Made by a program: the position numbers and the translations under genes. The notes under the pieces are model-generated. The model was not told the origin of the DNA. It worked only from the letters and a program-made list of their open reading frames with translations, and did no database searches. From Actinospineispora eucalypti (GTDB lineage Bacteria > Actinomycetota > Actinomycetes > Mycobacteriales > Pseudonocardiaceae), in assembly GCA_014208095.1 (NCBI GenBank), contig JACHMT010000001.1, forward strand, positions 1-64,000: 64,000 bases of DNA. Reading direction: 5' to 3'. Shown here in pieces: positions 53,089 through 61,589 of this stretch (positions are counted from its first letter, which is position 1; the number at the start of each line of letters is the position of its first letter).

Positions 53089-54207
53089 ATGTCAGCGCTG
53101 ACCGAACCACCGTTCCGGGCCGACCACGTCGGCAGCCTGCTCCGCCCGCCTGGCCTGCTCGCCGCCCGGGCCGCACACGCGAGCGGGCAGATCTCCGCCG
53201 ACGAGCTGCGCGAACGCGAGGACGAGGCGATCACCGAGGTGGTGGCGAAGCAGGAGCGGCTGGGCCTGCGCGCGGCCACCGACGGGGAGTTCCGGCGCAC
53301 CTCCTGGCACATGGACTTCATCTACCAGCTCGGCGGCATCGAGCGCACCGACGAGCAGATCCAGGTGCGCATGCGCAACGCCGAGGGGGAGACCGCGTTC
53401 ACCTCGGCCGGGCTGGCGGTGCGCTCGCCGGTGCGGCTGGCCCACACCATCTTCGGCGACGACTTCCGCTTCCTCGCCGGGCGGACCACCACGGCGGTGC
53501 CGAAGCTGACCGTGCCGTCGCCGAGCATGGTGCACTACCGGGGCGGGACCGCCGCGATCGATCGAACGGTGTACCCGAGCGTCGAACAGTTCTGGTCCGA
53601 CCTGGCCGCCGCGTACGCCGACGAGGTGCGCGCGCTGGGCGAGCTGGGCTGCCGGTACCTGCAGTTCGACGACACCAGCCTGGCCTACCTGAACGATCCC
53701 GCGCAGCGCGCCGCGCAGACCGCCAAGGGCGAGGACGCCGAACACCAGCACCTGCGCTACATTCAGACGATCAACGCGGCACTGGCCGGCCGCCCGGCCG
53801 GCATGCGGGTGACCACGCACATGTGCCGGGGCAACTACCGCTCCGCCTGGGCCGCCGAGGGCGGTTACGACTTCGTGGCCGAGGCGCTGTTCGGCGAGCT
53901 GGCCGTGGACGGGTTCTTCTGCGAGTTCGACGACGAGCGGTCCGGCGGCTTCGCCCCGCTGCGGTTCGTGCCGCCGGGCAAGCGGGTGGTGCTCGGCCTG
54001 GTCACCACCAAGCGCGGCCAGCTGGAGTCCAAGGACCAGCTGAAACGCCGGGTGGACGAGGCGGCGCGCTACCTGCCCCTGGACCAGCTGTGCCTTTCCC
54101 CGCAGTGCGGGTTCTCCTCCACCGTCGAGGGCAACGCACTCACCGAGGAGGAGCAGGCGGCCAAGCTGCGGCTGGTGGTGGAGACCGCCGAGGAGATCTG
54201 GGGCTGA
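53089..54207 (+). CDS. MetE-like cobalamin-independent methionine synthase family protein
   Basis: A 372-residue TIM-barrel protein of the short MetE/YxjG type, lacking the N-terminal half of full MetE. It has FRADHVGSLLRPP at the start, a possible zinc/thiol ligand set (THMCRGN, CEFDDERSGGF, LSPQCGFSSTVEGN) and ATDGEFRR. Such proteins move methyl groups to thiols, but not always onto homocysteine with folate. It begins ten bases after the MFS stop. Confidence 0.88.
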   Translation: MSALTEPPFRADHVGSLLRPPGLLAARAAHASGQISADELREREDEAITEVVAKQERLGLRAATDGEFRRTSWHMDFIYQLGGIERTDEQIQVRMRNAEGETAFTSAGLAVRSPVRLAHTIFGDDFRFLAGRTTTAVPKLTVPSPSMVHYRGGTAAIDRTVYPSVEQFWSDLAAAYADEVRALGELGCRYLQFDDTSLAYLNDPAQRAAQTAKGEDAEHQHLRYIQTINAALAGRPAGMRVTTHMCRGNYRSAWAAEGGYDFVAEALFGELAVDGFFCEFDDERSGGFAPLRFVPPGKRVVLGLVTTKRGQLESKDQLKRRVDEAARYLPLDQLCLSPQCGFSSTVEGNALTEEEQAAKLRLVVETAEEIWG

Positions 54208-54213
54208 GCCGGG

Positions 54214-55122
54214 TCACCAGCGCGGGTTGCGACAACGCGCGCCGGAGCCGGCCAGCTCCACCTGAACGGTCACGTGCTCGAGCCCGAACCGCTCGGCCAG
54301 CAGCGTCTGCGCCCGGTTGAGCACCGAGGTCGGGTCGGCGTCCGGCGCGGCGGTGAGGTGCGCCGAGGCGACCTCCATGCCGGAGGTGAGCGTCCACAGG
54401 TGCACGTCGTGCGCCTCCCGGACGCCGTCCAGCGAGGTCAGCGCCTCGGTGACCACTACGGGGTCGAGGTGGCCGGGCGTGCTCTGCACCAGGATGCGCA
54501 GCGCCTGCAGGCCCAGCTTGACGGTGCGCGGCAGGATGAACAGGCCGACCCCGATCGCCACCACCGGGTCCACCCAGTGCCAGCCGAAGGCCAGCATCAG
54601 CACCGCGCCGACGATCACGCCCAGCGAGCCGACGGTGTCCGAGAGCACTTCCAGGTAGGCGCCGCGCACGTTCAGGCTCTCCTTGGCGCCGGCGCGCAGC
54701 GCGAAGAAGGAAACCAGGTTGGCGGCCAGCCCGGCGGCGGCGGTCAGCAGCACCGGAAGGCCGGCCACCTCCGGCGGGTTGGCGAACCGCTGCACCGCCT
54801 CGACCAGCACGTAACCCGCCACGCCCACCAGCAGCACGGCGTTGCCCAGCGCGGCGAGCACCTCCGCCCGGTAGAGCCCGAAGGTGTGCCGGGTGTTGGC
54901 CTTGCGGCGGTTGACCAGGAGCACCGTGGCCAGCGCCATGCCCACGCCGATCACGTCGGTGACCATGTGCGCGGCGTCGGAGAGCAGCGCCAGCGAGCCG
55001 GTGATCAGCCCGACCACCACCTCCAGCGCCGCGAACAGCGCCAGTACCCCGAAGGACAGCGCGAGCGGGCGGAGGTACCGGCCGGAGGCGCTGGTCACCC
55101 CGTGCCCATGTCCGTGTCCCAT
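54214..55122 (-). CDS. Cation diffusion facilitator (CzcD/ZitB type)
   Basis: A 302-residue metal exporter with a His-rich start (MGHGHGHG), six membrane helices and metal-site motifs LLSDAAHMVTDVIGVG (H-x-x-x-D) and GAYLEVLSDTVGSLGV. A cytoplasmic C-terminal domain with HDVHLWTLTSG follows. It expels zinc, cobalt or cadmium using the proton gradient. ATG at 55122 has GGGAGG; the GTG at 55128 lies in the ribosome-binding site. It converges with the MetE-like gene. Confidence 0.92.
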   Translation of the reverse strand: MGHGHGHGVTSASGRYLRPLALSFGVLALFAALEVVVGLITGSLALLSDAAHMVTDVIGVGMALATVLLVNRRKANTRHTFGLYRAEVLAALGNAVLLVGVAGYVLVEAVQRFANPPEVAGLPVLLTAAAGLAANLVSFFALRAGAKESLNVRGAYLEVLSDTVGSLGVIVGAVLMLAFGWHWVDPVVAIGVGLFILPRTVKLGLQALRILVQSTPGHLDPVVVTEALTSLDGVREAHDVHLWTLTSGMEVASAHLTAAPDADPTSVLNRAQTLLAERFGLEHVTVQVELAGSGARCRNPRW

Positions 55123-55162
55123 CCGCACCTCCCTTCACACCGAACCAAGGTTGCCCTAATAA

Positions 55163-55186
55163 ACATATAGCGAACTACGCATATGT
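55163..55186. promoter_or_regulatory. ACATAT-N12-ATATGT inverted repeat before the CDF gene
   Basis: Six-base arms flank a 12-base centre (AGCGAACTACGC) in an AT-rich patch about 40 bases upstream of the exporter start. ArsR/SmtB metal sensors bind similar AT-rich inverted repeats, so this may be a metal-responsive operator overlapping the promoter. Confidence 0.45.
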
Positions 55187-55287
55187 CTCAAGACCATGCC
55201 CCCTCTCCGGTGAGGGATCACACAAATTCTGCTCGCCCACCCACTCGGTCATTTCAGCGGCCTCATCTGTCACTCGCCGCACTCGCG

Positions 55288-55330
55288 ACCGGACCGTCCG
55301 GCGTCTGGTCGGAACGCCGGACGGTCCGGT
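55288..55330 (-). terminator. 17-bp stem terminator after copC
   Basis: ACCGGACCGTCCGGCGT (55288-55304) pairs perfectly with 55314-55330 across nine bases. It lies 25 bases beyond the copC stop on the minus strand and separates that operon from the divergent-facing CDF promoter. Confidence 0.75.
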
Positions 55331-55354
55331 CGGGCGGGCCGGTTCGGCCGAGGT

Positions 55355-55915
55355 TCAGCTGTCCCGGCCGACCCGCAGCGCGACCACCGCGCCGGCTCCG
55401 ACCAGCAGCACGCCGCCGAGGATCCACGGCCAGGCCGGGATGCCCCCGGAGCCCGCCTGGTCGTCCGACGCGGCCGGCGCCTCTCCGCTCGCACCCGGCG
55501 CCTGATCAGCGGAAACACCCTGCCCGGGGCCCGCCTGGGTGAGCGTGAAGGAGATCGCGCCGCTCACCGGGTGGCCGTCGTCGGACACGATCCGATACCC
55601 CACCCGGTACTGCCCGGCCGGCCCCAGTGGGCGCACCGCCACCTGCACCGAGTTGCCGGACACCTGCGCCGGCGCCGCCTCGAAGTGCTTGCCGTCCGGG
55701 CCGACCACGGTCACCGTGCTGAACGACTCCTTCACCGGCAGGTCGAAGCGCAGCGTCAACTGGCTCGGCCCGGTGGCCAGCTGGGCGCCGTCCGGCGGGT
55801 CGCTACTCACCAGCACGTTGTGCGCGAGCGCGGCACCCGCGCCGCCCACAAGCAGCGCCGCGATGCCGAGCAGGCCGAGCAGCGGGCCGGCAATACGGCG
55901 GCCGAACCCCCGCAT
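55355..55915 (-). CDS. CopC domain copper-resistance-type protein
   Basis: A 186-residue exported protein. The signal peptide ends at GAALAHNVLVSSDPPDGAQL; the new N-terminal His after cleavage at LA-H is the typical CopC copper(II) ligand. The CopC beta barrel ends with SDDGHPVSGAISF, a second His site. A Pro/Ala linker and a C-terminal membrane helix (WPWILGGVLLVGAGAVVALRV) anchor it outside. It overlaps the YcnI-like gene upstream. Confidence 0.9.
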   Translation of the reverse strand: MRGFGRRIAGPLLGLLGIAALLVGGAGAALAHNVLVSSDPPDGAQLATGPSQLTLRFDLPVKESFSTVTVVGPDGKHFEAAPAQVSGNSVQVAVRPLGPAGQYRVGYRIVSDDGHPVSGAISFTLTQAGPGQGVSADQAPGASGEAPAASDDQAGSGGIPAWPWILGGVLLVGAGAVVALRVGRDS

Positions 55916-56640
55916 CAGCCCTGGCTCCGGCGGATGCGCAGGACCGCGCCGACGCCCAGCCCGAGTCCGAGCGCGCCGAGCACCAGGCCGATACCGCCCA
56001 GCCAGCGCGCGGTGTTGTCCACAGCCGCGGCCGTGGAATCCCCGGCGTGCGCGGCGGACGGGTCGGTGGCGCCGTGCGCCCCGTGACCGTGCTCGCCGCC
56101 GGTGGACGCGGCCAGCTTGATCGCCGGCGCCGGGTGCTCGGGCTCATCGCCGCCGGCCGGTTGCGGCTGGTCCCAGTTGACCACCTTGCCGTCGTCGTAG
56201 GTCTGCGCGGCCGGCAGCACCAGCTGGTCGGCCTTCTCCGGCAGCGGCCCCAACCGGGCGGTGAACTGGGCAAACTCGTCCGGGCCGATCCGGGTGCCCG
56301 GCTGCGCCGTCCAGGTGATGGTGCGCACGGCCTCGCTCACGGTGGAGCCGTCCCGCTGCGCCGGCGGGTTGAGCGCCACCTTGGTCACCTTCGCGGTCCA
56401 CCCGGGGACCGGCACGGTGCGGGCGGACGTGATCGGCTCGTCGGTGGGCACGGTGATCTCCACCTTCACCGTGCCGGCGGTCGGCGACTCGGTGGGCACC
56501 TGGAAGACGACGCTCGCGTAGCCGCCCTTCGCCGCGCCCTCCGCGTTGGCCGTGACGTGCGCGAACGCCACGCCGTTCGGGATCAGGGCGAGCGCGGCGG
56601 CACCGGTGAGCACGAGCGCCGCGCGTCTGATTTTGGGCAT
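55915..56640 (-). CDS. YcnI family (DUF1775) copper-binding-type protein
   Basis: A 241-residue exported protein. The signal peptide ends at GVAFAHVTANAEG, leaving an N-terminal His as in YcnI proteins of copper regions. The DUF1775 domain includes YASVVFQVPTESP, PGWTAKVTK, TWTAQPGTRIGPDEFAQF and DGKVVNWDQP. A His-rich stretch (GEHGHGAHG) and a C-terminal membrane helix follow. ATG at 56640 is preferred over the GTG just before it. It shares a transcript with copC. Confidence 0.9.
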   Translation of the reverse strand: MPKIRRAALVLTGAAALALIPNGVAFAHVTANAEGAAKGGYASVVFQVPTESPTAGTVKVEITVPTDEPITSARTVPVPGWTAKVTKVALNPPAQRDGSTVSEAVRTITWTAQPGTRIGPDEFAQFTARLGPLPEKADQLVLPAAQTYDDGKVVNWDQPQPAGGDEPEHPAPAIKLAASTGGEHGHGAHGATDPSAAHAGDSTAAAVDNTARWLGGIGLVLGALGLGLGVGAVLRIRRSQG

Positions 56641-56689
56641 CACTGATCGGTTCCTGTCTGGGTTGAAAAGTTTCGGGGGTGAGATGGGT

Positions 56690-57295
56690 TCAGTGACCCC
56701 GGGCGGGCGGACCGCGCCGCCGGTGCCGCCGGAAAGCCGCGTCCCGCAACCGGGTGTGCGGCGGGCCGGCCCGAACGACCAGCGCCCCGACCGGGCCGTC
56801 GGCGCACGTTGCCGACCAGGTCAACGGGATCGGCCGGACCCGGGCGAGCAACCAGCGCAGCGCGCCCGCCACGGCGCCGGCCCCGGACTCCGCGCCGGCC
56901 ATCACCAGCGCGGTGAGCGTGGTGACCAGTGCGTGCGCACCGGCCATCAGCACCGGGTCGAACGGCGAGGCGTGGTGGTGGGTACCGAGCAGCTGCAGCA
57001 ACCCGTGCAGGCCCAACTGCGCGCCGGCCAGGGTGACCAGGATGGCCAGCGGTCCGCGATGCCGGCGCGCGACGGCGATGAGCAACCCGGTCAGCGGCGC
57101 GGCCAGCACCAGCAGCAGACCGAGGTCGGGCAGCGCGCCGCCCGCGCCAGCGTGCCCGAACACGGACAGCGGCACACACAGCGCGGCCGCCAACACCCCG
57201 CGAGCCGTTCCATGATCGTGCGGCAGCGGGCGTGCCGGGGCGGTCCCGCCACTCGGCTCCACCCGAGGCGAGCTGATACTCGTCAGCTGCCGCAC
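56690..57295 (-). CDS. Hypothetical membrane protein of the copC/ycnI group
   Basis: A 201-residue protein with four to five membrane helices (GVLAAALCVPLSVFGHAGAGG, LLLVLAAPLTGLLIAVA, AILVTLAGAQLGLHGLLQLL, VLMAGAHALVTTLTALVMAG) and a His-rich loop (GTHHHASPFDP). The basic C-terminus is disordered. Such proteins often accompany YcnI and CopC and may move or bind copper; this is inferred from context. Confidence 0.75.
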   Translation of the reverse strand: MRQLTSISSPRVEPSGGTAPARPLPHDHGTARGVLAAALCVPLSVFGHAGAGGALPDLGLLLVLAAPLTGLLIAVARRHRGPLAILVTLAGAQLGLHGLLQLLGTHHHASPFDPVLMAGAHALVTTLTALVMAGAESGAGAVAGALRWLLARVRPIPLTWSATCADGPVGALVVRAGPPHTRLRDAAFRRHRRRGPPARGH

Positions 57296-57304
57296 GCGGA
57301 AACC

Positions 57305-57763
57305 TTAGTTCACGGGTGGTGAATTAACACCAAGTAGGTCAAGTAGGGCCGGCTCGATGCGGTCCAGCTCACCGGCCACGGCCCGATGGGCCGCGCGACG
57401 GCGTTCGGTCGGCATGAACTCGGCGGCCCGCACGGCGGCGGACAGGTCGATCAGCCGCGCCTCGGTGGTGCGCACGAACTCGTTCGCCCGCCCGGTCGCC
57501 CGCAGCTCGATCAGCGAACCGGCCAGCGCGGCGATCCTGGCGTGCAGCCCGGCGCCCTTGCCGGAGAACCGGTTCAGGTCCCCCGGCGCCACGCCGAGGC
57601 GGCGCGCCCGCCGCTCGTCCCACAGCCCCCGGGCCAGTCCGGCGGCCCGGAAAGCCACCGGGAGCAACGCGGGTGCCAACACCTTGCCCACCGCGATCGC
57701 CCGTTTGGCATTACCCGGGGTGAAGACCTGCCGGTTTCCGCCCTCGCCCTTGCGCCGCAACAT
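57305..57763 (-). CDS. Conserved actinobacterial protein (DUF6474-like)
   Basis: A 152-residue basic helical protein with no signal or membrane segment. It has GNAKRAIAVGKVLAPALLPVAFRAAGLARGLWDERRA, LGVAPGDLNRFSGKGAGL and a helical C-terminus (RRRAAHRAVAGELDRIEPALLDLLG). I believe it belongs to a small actinobacterial family of unknown function (recalled as DUF6474). It lies ten bases after the copper-group membrane gene and may share its transcript. Confidence 0.75.
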   Translation of the reverse strand: MLRRKGEGGNRQVFTPGNAKRAIAVGKVLAPALLPVAFRAAGLARGLWDERRARRLGVAPGDLNRFSGKGAGLHARIAALAGSLIELRATGRANEFVRTTEARLIDLSAAVRAAEFMPTERRRAAHRAVAGELDRIEPALLDLLGVNSPPVN

Positions 57764-57836
57764 GCCGTCACCCTAGCCGCGGCATCCGCGAACGTTGCCG
57801 GCGTGTGCCAGGTCCGACCCCATGCACCGAAACCCG

Positions 57837-57946
57837 CGACACAGGGTGTTCGGAGCACCGACACAGGGTGTCGAAATCCGCGACACGGGGCGCGGAGGCC
57901 CGCGACACGGGGTGCGGAGGCCCGCGACACGGGGAGTGGGGCCGGC
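57837..57946. repeat. 22-bp tandem repeat, five units
   Basis: CGACAC starts units at 57837, 57859, 57881, 57903 and 57925, exactly 22 bases apart, with the consensus CGACACGGGGTGCGGAGGCCCG or close variants. It lies in the divergent region between the DUF6474-like gene and the phosphatase gene, ending about 43 bases before the latter's GTG. Confidence 0.8.
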
Positions 57947-57988
57947 TCGCGGGGGTGGGGTGGGAGCGTCGGGACGTAGGGTTGGGGG

Positions 57989-58591
57989 GTGACCGTTCTT
58001 GTTCTGGCGCGGCATGGGGAAACCGTTTGGGCCGAGGGGAACCGGTATGCGGGGGGCTCGGACGTTGAGCTCACACCCAACGGCGAGGCGCAGGCGCGGC
58101 AGCTCGCCGAGTGGGCGCGTACCGCCGAGCTGACCGGTATCTGGAGCTCCGACCTGCAGCGCGCCCGGCTCACCGCCGAGGCCTGCGCCGAGGTGACCGG
58201 GCTGCCGGTGAAGGTGGACGCCCGGCTGCGCGAGCTGGACTTCGGCCGGGGCGAGGGGCTCACCCCGGAGGAGATGGCCGCCGCGTTCCCGGACGCGCTG
58301 GACGCGTTCCACCGGGACCCGGTGGCGAACCCGCTGCCCGGCGGGGAGGACCCGGTGGGCGCACTGGAGCGGTTCACGCAGAGCCTGGACGACATCGCCG
58401 AGGCCGACCCGGACGGCCGGGTGCTGGTGGTCGCCCACGGCACGGTGATCAGGCTGCGGCTGTGCCGGCTGCTCGGCGCGCCGCCCCGGGAGTACCGCCG
58501 GCTGTTCCCCTCGATGATCAACTGCGCGCGCACCGAGATCACCTCGGCCGGGCAGCTGCTCAACTTCAACGTCCCCGCAACCTCAAGCTGA
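57989..58591 (+). CDS. Histidine phosphatase (phosphoglycerate mutase-like)
   Basis: A 200-residue enzyme of the histidine phosphatase superfamily. The catalytic His is in VLARHGETVW; the second Arg and acid in SSDLQRARLTAEA and RLRELDFGRGEGL; and the last His in VVAHGTVIRL. It would remove phosphate from a small metabolite through a phosphohistidine step; the substrate is not deducible. GTG at 57989. Confidence 0.9.
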   Translation: MTVLVLARHGETVWAEGNRYAGGSDVELTPNGEAQARQLAEWARTAELTGIWSSDLQRARLTAEACAEVTGLPVKVDARLRELDFGRGEGLTPEEMAAAFPDALDAFHRDPVANPLPGGEDPVGALERFTQSLDDIAEADPDGRVLVVAHGTVIRLRLCRLLGAPPREYRRLFPSMINCARTEITSAGQLLNFNVPATSS

Positions 58592-58755
58592 GCAATTTCC
58601 GGTAAACCCTGGCACGCGCTCGCTAGCGAGTGCACCATAGAGCCATTGCGCGTGCCGGAATGATCTGCAACACTCGCCACTCTTGTAACACCAGACCCGA
58701 GGGAATTCAGGGGTTCTCTCGGTACTGGCCCCTCACAAGAGAATGCGCAAAGGCG

Positions 58756-58796
58756 CTCGTGAGTGGCGAGACGGCCGATTGCTCGCCACTCACGAG
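58756..58796. terminator. 15-bp stem bidirectional terminator
   Basis: CTCGTGAGTGGCGAG (58756-58770) pairs perfectly with 58782-58796 over an 11-base loop. It lies between the convergent histidine phosphatase and nitrilase genes, nine bases from the nitrilase stop. A 12-base palindrome (CTCGCTAGCGAG, 58619-58630) sits closer to the phosphatase gene. Confidence 0.75.
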
Positions 58797-58804
58797 TCGC
58801 CGCG

Positions 58805-59647
58805 CTAGAGGTCCCCGCCCTCGTCGACCAGCCGGGCCACCTCACGCTGGATCATCCCCAACCGGGCCTCCTTGACCAGCGGAATCTCCCGACGCCGCCG
58901 TCGCACCTGGCCCAGGTCGACCTCGGCCGTCACCACCTGCTCGGCCAGCAGCGGAGCCTCGGCGAGCACGTCGCCCCACGGGTCGATGATGTGCGAGCCG
59001 CCCCAGAACCGCAGGCCGCTCTCGTCCCCGACCCGGTTCACGAATACCACGTACAACTGGAACATGCGCCCGTAGAACCGCGTTATCCCATGCCAGTAGC
59101 TGGTGGAGTCGTAACGATCAGGAAAGTTCGACTGCGCGGACGCGGTGGGCACCAGCAGCACGCGCGCGCCGTCCTGGGTGGCGATGAACGCCAGCGGCGG
59201 CTGCCAGGCGTCGTTGCAGATCATCGTGGCCATCCGCCCGTGCGGGGTGTCGTAGGCGCGCAGCGACGGCCCGGGGGTGAAGTACTTGCGCTCCTCGAAG
59301 CCCGCGTACGTGGGCAGGTAAAGCTTCCGGTGCAGGTGGAGCAACGAACCGTCCACGTAGTGGCCCGCGCTGTTGTAGGTGTGGATGCCCCGCCCGGCCT
59401 CCACGAAGCCGAGCAGCACGCCGGCCCGGCCGGCCCGCTTGGACAGCGCGATCAGGCGCGAGTCCTCCGGCTCCATGGACAGGTCGGCGTCCACCTCGCC
59501 CACCGTGTAGCCGCTGATGTGCAGCTCCGGGAAGACGATCAGGTCGGTGTCCTGCTCCAGCGCCTCGTCGATCACCCGCTCGGCGGTCGCCAGGTTGGCT
59601 TCCAGGTCGCCGAGCCGCACGTCCACTTGGGCCAGGGTGATGCGCAC
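58805..59647 (-). CDS. Carbon-nitrogen hydrolase (nitrilase superfamily)
   Basis: A 280-residue nitrilase-fold enzyme with the Glu-Lys-Cys triad visible: Glu in VFPELHISGYT, Lys in HRKLYLPTY, and Cys in MICNDAWQPP. It hydrolyses a nitrile or amide. GTG at 59647 is preceded by GGAGGT. It is the third gene of an IclR-hydrolase-nitrilase operon, one base after the hydrolase stop, so it probably acts in the same catabolic route. Confidence 0.92.
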   Translation of the reverse strand: MRITLAQVDVRLGDLEANLATAERVIDEALEQDTDLIVFPELHISGYTVGEVDADLSMEPEDSRLIALSKRAGRAGVLLGFVEAGRGIHTYNSAGHYVDGSLLHLHRKLYLPTYAGFEERKYFTPGPSLRAYDTPHGRMATMICNDAWQPPLAFIATQDGARVLLVPTASAQSNFPDRYDSTSYWHGITRFYGRMFQLYVVFVNRVGDESGLRFWGGSHIIDPWGDVLAEAPLLAEQVVTAEVDLGQVRRRRREIPLVKEARLGMIQREVARLVDEGGDL

Positions 59648-59648
59648 G

Positions 59649-60569
59649 CTACCTCCGTACCCCTTCCGCTCCGACCGGCAAACCGAACGCGTCGGCCAGG
59701 AACCCGTCCAGCAGCTCGACCACCCCGCGGAACGTGGGGTCGTCGTCGAACATCCACTCGGTGTGGCCCCGGCCGGGCAGCAGCTCCAGCCGCTTGGGCT
59801 CGCCGGCCCGCCGGTAGAGCGCCTGCGCCTCCACCGGCTGGTGCAGCTCATTCTCCGCCCCGTGCACGATCAGCAGCGGGCGGGGCGCGATCCGGTGCAC
59901 CACCCGCTCCGGCGCGAACCGGAGCAGCGCCTCGGCCGACTCCAGGGTCACCCCGGTGCCGAACCCGGGCGCCTTGTACAGCTCGCGGCCGACGTAGCCG
60001 TCGGTGCGGCCGTCCCGGTTGAGCCGGATGATGTCCCACGGCGCGGTGATCTCCGAACGGCCGTGCACCGCGCGCCGGGCCCGGTCCGTCTCGATCCGGC
60101 GCAGCAGGCTGGCCCAGGACGTCTGGTCGTGCATCTGCCGGGTGGCGCGGGCGCCGTCCGCCATGCCGTTCAGGCAGGCCACCGCCCGGACCCGGGGGTC
60201 GTCGGCCGCCTCGGTCACCACCACCCCGCCGCCCAGTCCCCAGCCGACCAGGGCCAGCCGGGAGTTGTCCACAACCTCGACGGTGGCCAACCGGTCCACC
60301 CCCGCCCGCACGTCCTCCACCCACTCCTGTGGCACCAGCCGCCCGCGTTCGCCCTCGGACAGCCCGAAGCCCCGGTAGTCGAACGCCAGCACGGCGTACC
60401 CGCGCGGGTTGAGCAGCCGGGCGAACCGTTCCGGGTGGATGATCTTCTGACCCTGGTAGCCGGAGCACACCAGCACCACCGGGAACGGCCCGGTCCCCGA
60501 GGCGGGAACGTGCAGGTCCGCGTCCAGCCGCAACCCGCTGGAGAAGAACGGCATGGGCAGCGACGTCAC
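59649..60569 (-). CDS. Alpha/beta hydrolase
   Basis: A 306-residue hydrolase with the lid-bearing dienelactone/acyl-type fold: VVLVCSGYQGQ as the oxyanion loop, LNPRGYAVLAFDYRGFG, acid and His in LLIVHGAENELHQP and GRGHTEWMF. The nucleophile elbow reads LVGWGLGGG, with Gly where Ser normally stands, so classical serine catalysis is doubtful. The GTG at 60569 overlaps the IclR stop (GTGA). Confidence 0.85.
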   Translation of the reverse strand: MTSLPMPFFSSGLRLDADLHVPASGTGPFPVVLVCSGYQGQKIIHPERFARLLNPRGYAVLAFDYRGFGLSEGERGRLVPQEWVEDVRAGVDRLATVEVVDNSRLALVGWGLGGGVVVTEAADDPRVRAVACLNGMADGARATRQMHDQTSWASLLRRIETDRARRAVHGRSEITAPWDIIRLNRDGRTDGYVGRELYKAPGFGTGVTLESAEALLRFAPERVVHRIAPRPLLIVHGAENELHQPVEAQALYRRAGEPKRLELLPGRGHTEWMFDDDPTFRGVVELLDGFLADAFGLPVGAEGVRR

Positions 60570-61360
60570 GAGATCCTCCGGTTGGTGGCGTGGGCGGCGA
60601 GCGCCCTGGTCAGGCCGTCGGCCGCCGCCCTGACCTCCCGGCCGGCGGCGGCCAGCGCGCGGCCGAGGCGGAACTTCGGCGCCGAGATGTTCAACGCTCC
60701 GACGATCTCGCCCCGGTAGTCCCGGACCGGTGCGGCGACCGCCACCAGGCCCGGCTCGAAGTCCTCGTTCACCGTGGCGTAGCCGCGCCGGCGGGCCAGC
60801 CGCACCCGGTCCAGCAGCGCGGCCAGCTTCGCGTCCATCTCCGGCTGACCGGCCAGCAGCGAGCGGGTCTGCGCCTCGGTGTGGTCCAGCAGCAGCGCGC
60901 CGCCGGCCGAGGTGCAGTGCACCGGGGCGACCCGGCCGACCCACTCCTCGGCCTGGATGGCCTGCTCGGTGCGGGGCGGGCTCTCCGAGAGCACCGTCAG
61001 CACCGCGCCGCCGTCCAGCACCGACAGGTGCGCGCACTCGCCCACGTTGGCCACCAGCTGGCGCAGCAGGTGCGGGGCCAGCGACGTGAGGTGCTGCTGC
61101 GTCGCACTCACCGCCAGCGTGAACAGCTGCCAGCCCAGCCGGTAGCGCAGCGTGCGCGGATCGCGCACCACGAACCCGGCCTCGGCCAACGTCTTCAGCG
61201 TGCGGGAGACCTGGCTCTTCTCCCTGTCGATCAACCGGGCGATCCGGACCACCCCGACCCCGTCCCGTGCGCCCTCGGCCGTGCCGAGCACCTTCAAGAT
61301 CGCAATCGCGCGGTTGAGGCTGGTGGACGCCTCTCGCGCGGGCACCGACGACCCCGTCAT
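60566..61360 (-). CDS. IclR family transcriptional regulator
   Basis: A 264-residue regulator. The N-terminal winged helix-turn-helix (SLNRAIAILKVLGTAEGARDGVGVVRIARLIDREKSQVSRTLKTLAEAGFV) is followed by the IclR effector domain with CTSAGGALLLDH and GYATVNEDFEPGLVAVAAPV. It leads an operon with the hydrolase and nitrilase genes and diverges from the ABC-transporter operon. A tandem 16-bp repeat between them is a likely binding site, linking uptake and breakdown of one substrate; this link is inference. Confidence 0.92.
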   Translation of the reverse strand: MTGSSVPAREASTSLNRAIAILKVLGTAEGARDGVGVVRIARLIDREKSQVSRTLKTLAEAGFVVRDPRTLRYRLGWQLFTLAVSATQQHLTSLAPHLLRQLVANVGECAHLSVLDGGAVLTVLSESPPRTEQAIQAEEWVGRVAPVHCTSAGGALLLDHTEAQTRSLLAGQPEMDAKLAALLDRVRLARRRGYATVNEDFEPGLVAVAAPVRDYRGEIVGALNISAPKFRLGRALAAAGREVRAAADGLTRALAAHATNRRIS

Positions 61361-61524
61361 GAGTCGAAATGCTCAGCCGCCACGTGGTCCATCCGCAACC
61401 CCGGTTGGCGTATCCGCAACGGCAACAGAAACCGATTGCCCGCAGGTGGTCGAAGTTGCCGAGCATGCACCAGCGGTAGCGCGAACCGCGCCGGCCCGCC
61501 AAACTGAGCGTTCCGCCCGCGCAA

Positions 61525-61556
61525 CAACGACGCAAGTACGCAACGACGCAATTACG
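61525..61556. promoter_or_regulatory. Tandem 16-bp repeat between IclR and ABC-transporter genes
   Basis: CAACGACGCAAGTACG (61525-61540) is followed at once by CAACGACGCAATTACG (61541-61556), 15 of 16 identical. It lies 34 bases before the permease start and 165 bases before the IclR start, in the only AT-richer part of the gap. Candidate operator for the IclR regulator. Confidence 0.5.
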
Positions 61557-61589
61557 TACCTACGCAGTAACTCCGCGAGGGGGTGACCG

